NCBI GenBank assembly: GCA_027186245.1
Contig: CP114482.1
Location: forward strand, 11,551,209-11,615,208
Direction of reading: 5' to 3'
Length of the DNA stretch: 64,000 nt
Source of the DNA: Coriaria nepalensis
Lineage: Eukaryota > Streptophyta > Magnoliopsida > Cucurbitales > Coriariaceae
Of the stretch, positions 1 through 10,565 are shown piece after piece. Below the pieces are notes generated by a model that saw only the letters and a program-made list of their open reading frames with translations, did not search any database and was not told the origin of the DNA. Position 1 is the first letter of the stretch, and each line of letters opens with the position of its first letter. The position numbers were made by a program, and so were the translations under genes.

Positions 1-142
1 CTTCAAACACGACTTTCGTTCAGAACTTCCAATTCAACCATTGAAGGCAACTATGCATCTTTTTAGCCTTAAAATCATGTCATTGAGTCTCTTGTTGTCA
101 TTAAATCATTTGGAAGCAATTCGAACGAATTCTATTTTCGCA
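1..142 (+). repeat. Monomer type A (142 bp)
   Basis: Monomer A starts with CTTCAAACACGACTTTCGTT and ends with the T-run plus CGC. It carries the palindromic hexamers ATGCAT (NsiI), TTCGAA and GAATTC (EcoRI at 127-132). A hand count of the usual A sequence gives about 35 % G+C. Three A subtypes recur in the array: A1 with GAGTCTCTTGTTGTCATC, A2 with ATCTTGTCATCGAGTTTCTT, and A3 with GAGTGTCTTGTAGTCATC, the last often followed by GCAGTTCGAAAGAACCC. Confidence 0.95.
118..131. other. Dyad symmetry in monomer A (AATTCG-AA-CGAATT)
   Basis: The 14-mer AATTCGAACGAATT has perfect 6-bp inverted arms around a 2-bp centre. It recurs in most A monomers near the monomer end. In B the right arm is altered (CGAAAT), leaving a 4-bp arm, and in C and D the element is largely lost. 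A protein-binding or cruciform role is possible but unproven; it may only reflect shared ancestry. Confidence 0.6.
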
Positions 143-283
143 ATTTAAACGAGACTTTTGTGCATAACTTGCGATTGATCTATTGAAGTAACTTACCCAT
201 TCTTTAGCCTTGAAATCATGTCATTGTGTCTCTTCTAGTAATTAAATCTTTTCAAAGCAATTCCAACGAAATCTATTTTCGCA
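143..283 (+). repeat. Monomer type B (141 bp)
   Basis: B is recognised by TTTAAACGAGACTTTTGTGC at its start, AAATTACCCATT in the middle and CTCTTCTAGTAATTAAATCA before its end. It is one base shorter than A and C. By hand it differs from A at about 27 of 142 aligned positions. It carries TTGAAATCATG where the others have TTAAAATCATG. Confidence 0.95.
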
Positions 284-425
284 CTTGAAACACGACTTTC
301 GTGCATAATTTGCAATGGATCTTTTGAAGGCAACTATGTATTTGCATAGCCTTAAAATCATGTCATTGAGCCACTTTTAGTCAATAAATCATACGAAATC
401 AATTCAAACAACTTTTATATTCGCA
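284..425 (+). repeat. Monomer type C (142 bp)
   Basis: C is recognised by CTTGAACCACGACTTTCGTG at its start (here with AAACACG), GCAATGGATCTTTTGAAGG, and GAGCCACTTTTAGTCAATAA after the shared block. The C variant with TGAGTCCATGAATC marks the 5-unit super-repeat at 7.7-18.4 kb and also occurs at 39078 and 46480. Confidence 0.95.
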
Positions 426-569
426 TTTCAAACACAACTTTTGTGCAAAACATGTAATTGATCTATTCAAGGCAATTATGCGTTTGTCTAGCCTTAAAAT
501 CGTGTCATTGAGTCTTCTCTACTCATTAAATCAATTAAAAGTAAGTCGAAAGAATTCTATTTTTTCGCA
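426..569 (+). repeat. Monomer type D (144 bp)
   Basis: D starts with TTTCAAACACAACTTTTGTG and contains GCAATTGATCTATTGAAGGC. Its T-run before CGCA is longer than in the other types, which makes it 144 bp. Three end variants are seen: TCTATTTTTTCGC, TCCATTTTTTCGC and TCTACTTTTTCGC; the last becomes common in the right part of the window. The usual TAG in CTCTAGTCATT is TAC in some copies, which opens short spurious frames into the following A. Confidence 0.95.
439..450. other. Dyad symmetry in monomer D (TTTTG-TG-CAAAA)
   Basis: TTTTGTGCAAAA has 5-bp inverted arms around TG. It recurs in nearly every D monomer. The equivalent site in B (TTTTGTGCATAA) and C (TTTCGTGCATAA) has a weakened right arm, so the symmetry is specific to D. 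Function is unknown. Confidence 0.55.
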
Positions 570-2150
570 CTTCAAACACAACTTTCGTTCCGAACTTCCA
601 ATTCAACCATTGAAGGCAACTATGCATGTTTTAAGCCTTAAAATCATGTCATTGAGTCTCTTGTTGTCATCAAATCATTGGAAAGCAACTCGAATGAATT
701 CTATTTTCGCTCTTTAAACAAGACTTTTGTGCAAAAATTGCGATTGATCTATTCAAGTAAATTACCCATTGTTTAGCCTTGAAATCATGTCATTGAGTCT
801 CATCTAGTAATTAAATCACTTCAAAGCAATTCGAACGAAATCTATTTTCGCACTTGAACCACGACTTTCGTGCATAATTTGCAATGGATCTTTTGAAGGC
901 AACTATGCATTTGTATAGCCTTAAAATCAGGTCATTGAGCCACTTTTAATCTATAAATTGTATGAAATCTATTCAACAAATTCTATTTTCGCATTTCAAA
1001 CACAACTTTTGTGCAAAACATGCAATTGATCTATTGAAGGAAATTATGCGTTTGTCTGACCTTAAAATCGTGTCATTGAGTCTTCTCTAGTCATTAAATC
1101 AATTGAAAGTAAGTCGAAAGAATTCTATTTTTTCGCACTTCAAACACAACTTTCGTTCCGAACTTCCAATTCAAACCATTGAAGGCAACTATGCATCTTT
1201 TTAGCCTTAAAATCATGTCATTGAGTCTCTTGTTGTCATCAAATCATTTGAAAGCAACTCGAACGAATTCTATTTTCGCTCTTTAAACGAGACTTTTGTG
1301 CATAAATTGCGATTGATCTATTCAAGTAAATTACCCATTGTTTAGCCATGAAATCATGTCACTGAGTCTCATCTAGTAATTAAATCACTTCAAAGCAATT
1401 CGAATGAAATCTATTTTCGCACTTGAACAACGACTTTCGTGCATAATTTGCAATGGATATTTTGAAGGCAACTATGCATTTTTATAGCCTTACAATCAGG
1501 TCATTGAGCCACTTTTAATCTATAAATTATATGAAATCTATTCAAACAAATTCTATTTTCGCATTTCAAACACAACTTTTGTGCAAAATATGCAATTGAT
1601 CTATTGAAGGAAATTATGCGTTTGTTTAGCCTTAGAATCATGTCATTGAGTCTTCTCTAGTCATTAAATCAATTCAAAGTAAGTCGAAAGAATTTCATTT
1701 TTTCGCACTTCAAACACGACTTACGTTCAGAACTTCCAATTCAACCATTGAAGGCAACTATGCATCTTTTTAGCCTTAAAATCATGTCATTGAGTCTCTT
1801 GTTGTCATCAAATCATTTGAAAGCAATTCGAACGAATTCTATATTCGCTCTTTAAACGAGACTTTTGTGCATAACTTGCGACTGATCTATTAAAGTAAAT
1901 TACCCATTCTTTAGCCTTGAAATCATGTCATTGTGTCTCTTCTAGTAATTAAATCATTTCAAAGCAATTCCAACGAAATCTATTTTCGCACTTGAAACAC
2001 GACTTTCGTGCATAATTTGCAATGGATCTTTTGAAGGCAACTATGCATTTGTATAGCCTTAAAATCATGTCATTGAGCCACTTGTAGTCAATAAATCATA
2101 CGAAATCAATTCAAACAAATTCTATTTTCGCATTTCAAACACAACTTTTG
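570..2150 (+). repeat. HOR units 2 to 4, no clear super-period
   Basis: These units repeat the A-B-C-D pattern with scattered substitutions. The D monomers read TATGCGTTTGTCT or TATGCGTTTGTTT. Units at about 570-1700 share GACTTTCGTGCATAATTTGC followed by GTCATTGAGCCACTTTTAATC in C (about 928 and 1498), so adjacent units here resemble each other most. No other feature is seen. Confidence 0.85.
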
Positions 2151-5100
2151 TGCAAAACATGCAATTGGTCTATTGAAGGCAATTATGCTTTCGTTTAGCC
2201 TTAAAATCCTGTCATTGAGTCTTCTCTAGTCATTAAATCAATTAAAAGTAAGTCGAAAGAATTCTATTTTTTCGCACTTCAAACACGACTTTCGTTCAGA
2301 ACTTCCATTTCAACCATTGAAGGCAACTATGAATCTTTTTAGCCTTAAAATCATGTCATTGAGTGTCTTGTAGTCATCAAATCATTTGAAAGTAATTCGA
2401 ACGAATTCTATTTTAGCTCTTTAAACGATACTTTTATACATAACTTGCGATTGATCTATTTAAGTAAATTACCCATTGTTTAGCCTTGAAATCATGCCAT
2501 TAAGTCTCTTCTAGTAATTAAATCACTTAAAAGCAATTCAAACGAAATCTATTTTCGCACTTCAAGACCGACTTTCGTGCATTATTTGCAATGGATCTTT
2601 TGAAGCCAACTATGCATTTGTATAGCCTTAAAATCGGGTCATTGAGCCACTTTGAGTCAATAAATCATACGAAATTAATTCAAACAAATTCTATTTTTGC
2701 ATTTCAAACACAACTTTTGTGCAAAACATGCAATTGATCTATTGAAGGCAATGATGCATTTGTTTAGCCTTAAAATCATGTCATTGAGTCTTCTCTAGTC
2801 ATTAAATCAATTCAAAGTAAGTCGAAAGAATTCCATTTTTTCGCACTTCAAACACGACTTTCGTTCAGAACTTCCAATTCAACCATTGAAGGCAACTATG
2901 CATCTTTTTAGCCTTAAAATCATGTCATTGGGTCTCTTGTTGTCATCAAATCATTTGAAAGCAATTCGAACCAATTCTATTTTCGCTCTTTAAACGAGAC
3001 TTTTGTGCATAAATTGCGATTGATCTATTCAAGTAAATTACCCATTGTTAAGCCTTGAAATCATGTCATTGAGTCTCATCTAGTAATTAAATCACTTCAA
3101 AGCAATTCGAACGAAATCTATTTTCGCACTTGAACAACGACTTTCGTGCATAATTTGCAATGGATATTTTGAAGGCAACTATGCATTTTTATAGCCTTAC
3201 AATCATTTCATTGAGTCACTTTTAGTAAATAAATCATACGAAATCAATTCAAACAAATTCTATTTTCGCATTTCAAACACAAATTTTGTGCAAAACATGC
3301 AATTGGTCTATTGAAGGCATTTATGCTTTCATTTAGCCTTAAAATCATGTCATTGAGTCTTCTCTAGTCATTAAATCAATTAAAAGTAAGTCGACAGAAT
3401 TCTATTTTTTCGCATTTCAAACAGGACTTTCGTTCAGAACTTCCAATTCAACCATTGAAGGCAACTATGCATCTTTTTAGCCTTAAAATCATGTCATTGA
3501 GTGTCTTGTAGTCATCAAATCATTTGAAAGTAATTCGAAAGAATCCTATTTTCGCTATTTAAATGAGACTTTTGTGCATAACTTGCGATTGAGCTATTCA
3601 AGTAAATTACCCATTGTTTAGCCTTGAAATCATGTCACTGAGTCTCTTCTAGTAATTAAATCACTTCAAAGGAATTCGAACGAAATCTATTTTCGCACTT
3701 CAACCACGACTTACATGCATAATTGGCAATGGATATTTTGAAGGCAACTATGCATTTGTATGCCCTTAAAATCAGGTCATTGAGCCACTTTTAGTCTATA
3801 AATTATATGAAATCTATTCAAACAAATTCTATTTTCGCATTTCAAGCACAACTTTTTTGCAAAACATGCAATTGATCTATTGAAGGCAATTATGCATTTG
3901 TTTAGCCTTAAAATCATGTCATTGAGTCTTCTCTAGTCATTAAATCAATTCAAAGTAAGTCGAAAGAATTCCATTTTTTCGCACTTCAAACACGACTTTC
4001 GTTCAGAACTTCCAATTCAACCATTGAAGGCAACTATGCTTCTTTTTAGCCTTAAAATCATATCATTGAGTCTATTGTTGTCATCAAATCATTTGAAAGC
4101 AATTCGAACAAATTCTATTTTCGCTCTTTAAACGAGACTTTTGTGCATAACTTGCGATTGATCTATTCAAATAAATTACCCATTGTTTAGCCTTGAAATC
4201 ATGTCATTGTGTCTCTTCTAGTAATTAAATCACTTCAAAGCAATTCCAACGAAATCTATTTTCGCACTTCAACCACGACTTTCGTGCACAATTTGCAATG
4301 GATCTTTCGAAGGCAACTATGCATTTGTATAGCCTTAAAATCATGTCATTGAGTCACTTTTAGTCAATAAATCATATGAAATCAATTCAAACAAATTCTA
4401 TTTTCGCATTTCAAACACAACTTTTGTGCAAAACATGCAATTGGTCTATTGAAGGCAATTATGCTTTCATTTAGCCTTAAAATCATGTCATTGAGTCTTC
4501 TCTAGTCATTAAATCAATTAAAAGTAAGTCGAAAGAATTCTATTTTTTCGTATTTCAAACACGACTTTCGTTCAGAACTTCCAATTCAACCACTGAAGGC
4601 AACTATGCATCTTTTTAGCCTTAAAATCATGTCATTGAGTGTCTTGTAGTCATCAAATCACTTGAAAGCAATTCGAAAGAGTCCTATTTTCGCTATTTAA
4701 ATAAGAGTTTTGTGCATAACTTGCGATTGATCTATTCAAGTAAATTACCCATTGTTTAGCCTTGAAATCATGTCATTGAGTCTCATCTAGTATTTAAATC
4801 ACTTCAAAGTAATTCGAACGAAATCTATTTTCGCACTTGAACCACCACTTTCATGCATAATTTGCAATGGATATTTTGAAGGCAACTATGCATTTTTATG
4901 GCCTTAAAATCAGGTCATTGAGCCACTTTTAGTCTATAAATTATATGAAATCTATTCAAACAAATTCTATTTTCGCATTTCAAGCACAACTTTTGTGCAA
5001 AACATGCAATTGATCTATTGAAGGCAATTATGCATTTGTCTAGCCTTAAAATCATGTCATTGAGTCTTCTCTAGTCATTAAATCAATTCAAACTAAGTCG

Positions 5101-7719
5101 AAAGAATTCTATTTTTTCGTATTTCAAACACGACTTTCGTTCAGAACTTCCAATTCAACCACTGAAGGCAACTATGCATCTTTTTAGCCTTAAAATCATG
5201 TCATTGAGTGTCTTGTAGTCATCAAATCACTTGAAAGCAATTCGAAAGAGTCCTATTTTCGCTATTTAAATAAGAGTTTTGTGCATAACTTGCGATTGAT
5301 CTATGCAAGTAAATTACCCATTGTTTAGCCTTGAAATCATGTCATTGAGTCTCATCTAGTATTTAAATCACTTCAAAGCAATTCGAACGAAATCTATTTT
5401 CGCACTTGAACCACGACTTTCGTGCATAATTTGCAATGGATATTTCGAAGGCAACTATGCATTTTTATAGCGTTACAATCATTTCATTGAGTCACTTTTA
5501 GTCAATAAATCATACGAAATCAATTCAAACAAATTCTATTTTCGCATTTCAAACACAACTTTTGTGCAAAACATGCAATTGGTCTATTGAAGGCAATTAT
5601 GCTTTCGTTTAGCCTTAAAATCATGTCATTGAGTCTTCTCTAGTCATTAAATCAATTAAAAGTAAGTCGAAAGAACTCTATTTTTTCGCATTTCAAACCC
5701 GACTTTCGTTCAGAACTTCCAATTCAACCATTGAAGGCAACTATGCATCTTTTTAGCCTTAAAATCATGTCATTGGGTGTCTTGTAGTCATCAAGTGATT
5801 TGAAAGCAGTTCGAAAGAACCCTATTTTCGCTATTTAAATGAGACTTTTGTGCATAACTTGCGATTGATCTATTCAAGTAAATTACCCATTGTTTAGCCT
5901 TGAAATCATGTAATTGAGTCTCTTCTAGTAATTAAATCACTTCAAAGCAATTCGAACGAAATCTATTTTCGCACTTCAACCACGACTTTCGTGCATAATT
6001 TCTAATGGATATTTTGAAGGCAACTATGCATTTGTATAGCCTTAAAATCATGTCATTGAGCCACTTTGAGTCCATGAATCATACGAAATCGATTCAAACA
6101 AATTCTATTTTCGCATTTCAAACACAACTTTTGTGCAAAACATGCAATTGATCTATTGAAGGCAATGATGCGTTTGTTTGGCCTTAAAATCGTTTCATTG
6201 AGTCTTCTCTACTCATTAAATCAATTAAAAGTAAGTCGAAAGAATTCTATTTTTTCGCACTTCAAACACGACTTTCATTCTGAACTTCCAATTTAACAAT
6301 TGAAGGCAACTATGCATCTCTTTAGCCTTAAAATCATGTCATTGAGTTTCTTGTTGTCATCAAATCATTTGAGAGCAATTCGAACGAATTCTATTTTCGC
6401 TCTTTAAACGAGACTTTTGTGCATAAATTGCGATTGATCAATTCAAGTAAATTACCCATTGTTTAGCCTTGAAATCATGTCATTGAGTCTCATCTAGTAA
6501 TTAAATCACTTCAAAGCAATTCGAACGAAATCTATTTTCGCACTTGAACCACGACTTTCGTGCATAATTTGCAAGGGATCTTTTGAAGGCAACTATGCAT
6601 TTGTATAGCCTTACAATCATTTCATTGAGCTACTTTTAGTCAATAAATCATACGAAATCAATTCAAACAACTTTTATTTTAGCATTTCAAACACAACTTT
6701 TGTGCAAAACATGCAATTGGTCTATTGAAGGCAATAATGCTTTCGTTTAGCCTTAAAATACTGTCATTGAGTCTTCTCTAGTCATTAAATCAATTAAAAG
6801 TAAGTCGAAAGAATTCTATTTTTTCGCATTTCAAACACGACTTTCGTTCAGAACCTCCAATTCAACCATTGAAGGCAACTATGCATCTTTTTAGCCTTAA
6901 AATCATGTCATTGAGTGTCGTGTAGTCATCAAATCAGTTGAAAGCAATTCGAAAGAATCCTATTTTCGCTGTTTAAATGAGACTTTTGTGCATAACTTGC
7001 GATTGATCTATTCAAGTAAATTACCCATTGTTTAGCCTTGAAATCATGTCATTGAGTCTCTTCTAGTAATTAAATCACTTCAAAAGAATTCGAACGAAAT
7101 CTATTTTCGCACTTCAACCACGAGTTTCATGCATAATTTGCAATGGATATTTTGAAGGCAACTATGCATTTGTATAGCCTTAAAATCAGGTCATTGAGCC
7201 ACTTTTAATCTATAAATTATATGAAATCAATTCACACAAATTCTATTTTCGCATTTCAAACACAACTTTTGTGCAAAACATGCAATTGATCTATTGAAGG
7301 CAATGCTGCATTTTTTTAACCTTAAAATCGTGTCATTGAGTCTTCTCTACTCATTAAATCAATTAAAAGTAACTCGAAAGAATTCTATTTTTTCGCTTTT
7401 CAAACACGACTTTCGTTCAGAACTTCCAATTCAACCATTGAAGGCAACTATGCATCTTTTTAGCCTTAAAATCATGTCATTGAGTGTCTTGTAGTCATCA
7501 AATCATTTGAAAGCAGTTCGAAAGAACCCTATTTTCGCTATTTAAATGAGACTTTTGTGCATAACTTGCGATTGATCTATTCAAGTAAATTACCCATTGT
7601 TTAGCCTTGAAATCATTTCATTGAGTCTCTTCTAGTAATTAAATCACTTCAAAGGAATTCGAACGAAATCTATTTTCGCACTTCAACCACGACTTTCGTG
7701 CATAATTTCTAATGGATAT
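2151..7719 (+). repeat. Second-order repeat: 1,138-bp (two HOR units, 8 monomers) super-period
   Basis: Every second D monomer carries TTGGTCTATTGAAGG plus a GCTTTC motif, instead of TTGATCTATTGAAGG plus GCGTTTG or GCATTTG. The TTGGTC tag lies at 2165, 3303, 4441, 5579 and 6717, exactly 1,138 bp apart. The A3 tag GAGTGTCTTG(TAG) sits at about 2361, 3499 and 4637 with the same spacing. The alternation fades near 7.3 kb, where a 1,707-bp pattern takes over. Confidence 0.85.
4520..5430 (+). repeat. Tandem single-unit (569 bp) duplication
   Basis: Sequence from about 4520-4860 recurs 569 bp downstream at about 5090-5430. Both copies share rare changes: TTTTTTCGTATTTCAAAC, CAACCACTGAAGG, AAAGAGTCCTATTTTCGC and TAAATAAGAGTTTTGTGC. 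The similarity stops near the B/C border, where the upstream copy has CACCACTTTCATGC and the downstream copy CACGACTTTCGTGC. Confidence 0.75.
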
Positions 7720-9240
7720 TTTGAAGGCAACTATGCATTTGTATAGCCTTAAAATCAGGTCATTGAGCCACTTTGAGTCCATGAATCATACGAAATCGAT
7801 TGAAACAAATTCTATTTTCGCATTTCAAACACAACTTTTGTGCAAAACATGCAATTGATCTATTGAAGGCAATTATGCGTTTGTTTAGCATTAAAATCAT
7901 GTCATTGAGTCTTCTCTAGTCATTAAATCTATTCAAAGTAAGTCGAAAGAATTCTACTTTTTCGCCCTTCAAACACGACTTTCGTTCAGAAGTTCCAATT
8001 CAACCATTGAAGGCAACTATGCATCTTTCTAAACTTCAACTCATGTCATTGAGTCTCTTGTTGTCATCAAATCATTTGAAAGCAATTCGAACGAATTCTT
8101 CTTTCGCTCTTTAAACGAGACTTTTGTGCATAACTTGCGATTGATCTATTCAAGTAAATTACCCATTATTTAGCCTTGAAATCATATCATTGTGTCTCTT
8201 CTAGTAATTAAATTACTTCAAACCAATTCGAACGAAATCTATTTTCGCACTTGAACCACGACTTTCGTGCATAATTTGCAAGGGATCTTTTGAAGGAAAC
8301 TATGCATTTGTATAGCCTTAAAATCATGTCATTGAGTCACTTTTAGTCAATAAATCATACGTAATCAATTCAATGAAATTCTATTTTCGCATTTCAAACA
8401 CAACTTTTGTGGAAAACATGCAATTGATCTATTGAAGGCAATTATGCTTTTGTTTAGCCTTAAAATCATGTCATTTAGTCTTCTCTAGTCATTAAATCAA
8501 TTAAAAGTGAGTCGAAAGAATTCTACTTTTTCGCACTTCAAACACGACTTTCGTTCAGAACTTCCAATTCAACCATTGAAGGCAACTATGCATCTTTTTA
8601 GCCTTAAAATCATGTCATTGAGTCTCTTGTCGTTATCAAATCATTTGAAAGCAATTCGAACGAATTCTATTTTCGCTCTTTAAACGAGACTTTTGTGCAT
8701 AAATTGCGATTGATCTATTCAAGTAAATTACCCATTGTTTCGCCTTGAAATCATGTCACTGAGTCTCTTCTTGTAATTAAATCACTTCAAAGCAATTCGA
8801 ACGAAATCTATTTTCGCACTTCAACCACGACTTTCGTGCATAATTTGCAATGGATATTTTGAAGGTAACTATGCATTTGTATAGCCTTAAAATCAGGTCA
8901 TTAAGCCACTTTTAGTCTATAAATTATATGAAATCTATTCAAACAAATTCTATTTTCGCATTTCAAACACAACTTTTGTGCAAAACATGCAATTGATCTA
9001 TTGAAGGCAATGATGCGTTTTTTTAGCCTTAAAATCGTGTCATTGAGTTTTCTCTACTCATTAAATCAATTAAAAGTAGGTCGAAAGAATTCTATTTTTT
9101 CGCTTTTCAAACACGACTTTCGTTCAGAACTTCCAATTCAACCATTGAAGGCAACTATGCATCTTTTTAGCCTTAAAATCATGTCATTGAGTGTCTTGTA
9201 GTCATCAAATCATTTGAAAGCAGTTCGAAAGAACCCTATT
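5790..9240 (+). repeat. 1,707-bp (three-unit) super-period overlapping the block boundary
   Basis: The rare A/B variant TGAAAGCAGTTCGAAAGAAC followed by CCTATTTTCGC and TATTTAAATGAG starts at 5801, 7508 and 9215, exactly 1,707 bp apart. It recurs at 12060 and 14906 in the next block. The C variant GAGTCCATGAATC at 6068, 7775 and 9482 gives the same spacing independently. Confidence 0.75.
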
Positions 9241-10565
9241 TTCGCTATTTAAATGAGACTTTTGTGCATAACTTGCGATTGATCTATTCAAGTAAATTAC
9301 CCATTGTTTAGCCTTGGAATCATGTCATTGAGTCTCTTCTAGTAATTAAATCACTTCAAAAGAATTCGAACGAAATCTATTTTCGCACTTGAACCACGAC
9401 TTTCGTGCATAATTTGCAATGCATATTTTGAAGGCAACTATGCATTTGTATAGCCTTAAAATCAGGTCATTGAGCCACTTTGAGTCCATGAATCATACGA
9501 AATCGATTCAAACAAATTCTATTTTCGCATTTCAAACACAACTTTTGTGCGAAACATGCAATTGATCTATTGAAGGCAATGATGCGTTTGTTTAGCCTTA
9601 GAATCATGTCATTGAGTCTTCTCTAGTCATTAAATCAATTCAAAGTAAGTCAAAAGAATTCCATTTTTTCGCACTTCAAACACGACTTTCGTTCAGAACT
9701 TCCAATTCAACCATTGAAGGCAACTATGCATCTTTTTAGCCTTAAAATCATGTCATTGAGTCTCTTGTTGTCGTCAAATCATTTGAAAGCGATTCGAAAG
9801 AATCCTATTCTCGCTATTTAAACGAGACTTTTGTGCATAACTTGCGATTGATCTATTCAAGTAAATTACCCACTGTTAAGCCTTGAAATCATGTCACAGA
9901 GTCTCTTCTAGTAGTTAAATCACTTCAAAGGAATTCGAACGAAATCTATTTTCGCACTTGAACCACGACTTTCGTGCATAATTTGCAATGGATCTTTTGA
10001 AGGCAACTATGCATTTGTATAGCCTTAAAATCATGTTAGTGGGTCAGTTTTAGTCAATAAATCATACGAAATCAATTCAAACAAATTCTTTTTTCGCATT
10101 TCAAATACAACTTTTGTGCAAAACATGCAATTGATCTATTGAATGCAATTATGCGTTTGTTTAGCCTTAAAATCATGTCATTGAGTCTTCTCTAGTCATT
10201 AAATCAATTAAAAGTAAGTCAAATGAATACTACTTTTTCGCACTTCAAACACGACTTTCGTTCAGAACTTCCAATTCAACCATTGTAGGCAACTATGCAT
10301 CTTTTTAGCCTTAAAATCATGTCATTGAGTCCCTTGTAGTTATCAAATCATTTGAAAGCAATTCGAACGAATTCTATTTTCACTCTTTAAACGAGACTTT
10401 TGTGCATAACTTGCGATTGATCTATTCAAGTAAATTACCCATTGTTTAGCCTTGGAATCATGTCATTGAGTCTCTTCTAGTAATTAAATCACTTCAAAAG
10501 AATTCGAACGAAATCTATTTTCGCACTTGAACCACGACTTTCGTGCATAATTTGCAATGGATATT
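7720..10565 (+). repeat. Five-unit (2,845 bp) super-repeat, copy 1
   Basis: This block is near-identical to the sequence 2,845 bp downstream. Shared rare marks include GAGTCCATGAATC in C at 7775 and 9482, the A variant GCATCTTTCTAAACTTCAAC at about 8031, GTCACTGAGTCTCTTCTTG in B at about 8755, the C variant ATGTTAGTGGGTCAGTTTTA at about 10033, and GAATACTACTTTTTCGC in D at about 10225. Boundaries are approximate because flanking units are also similar. Confidence 0.85.

Larger units (their letters stand above)
1..569 (+). repeat. Type HOR unit (A-B-C-D), first complete copy in the window
   Basis: This unit serves as the reference for the array. It consists of A 1-142, B 143-283, C 284-425 and D 426-569, a sum of 569 bp. 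The shared central block starts at 69, 210, 352 and 494, and again at 638 in the next A monomer, so steps are 141, 142, 142 and 144 bp. Since 569 is not a multiple of 3, no reading frame can run through successive units unchanged, which argues against a coding tandem repeat. Confidence 0.95.

Noticed and set aside
478..717. Open frame of 79 codons across D and A, and its relatives at 14123-14374, 16958-17209, 24364-24615, 39735-39986 and others
   Set aside because: It is satellite sequence read through a mutated TAG. Most of the 112 units do not have the frame, starts vary, and no known domain is visible.
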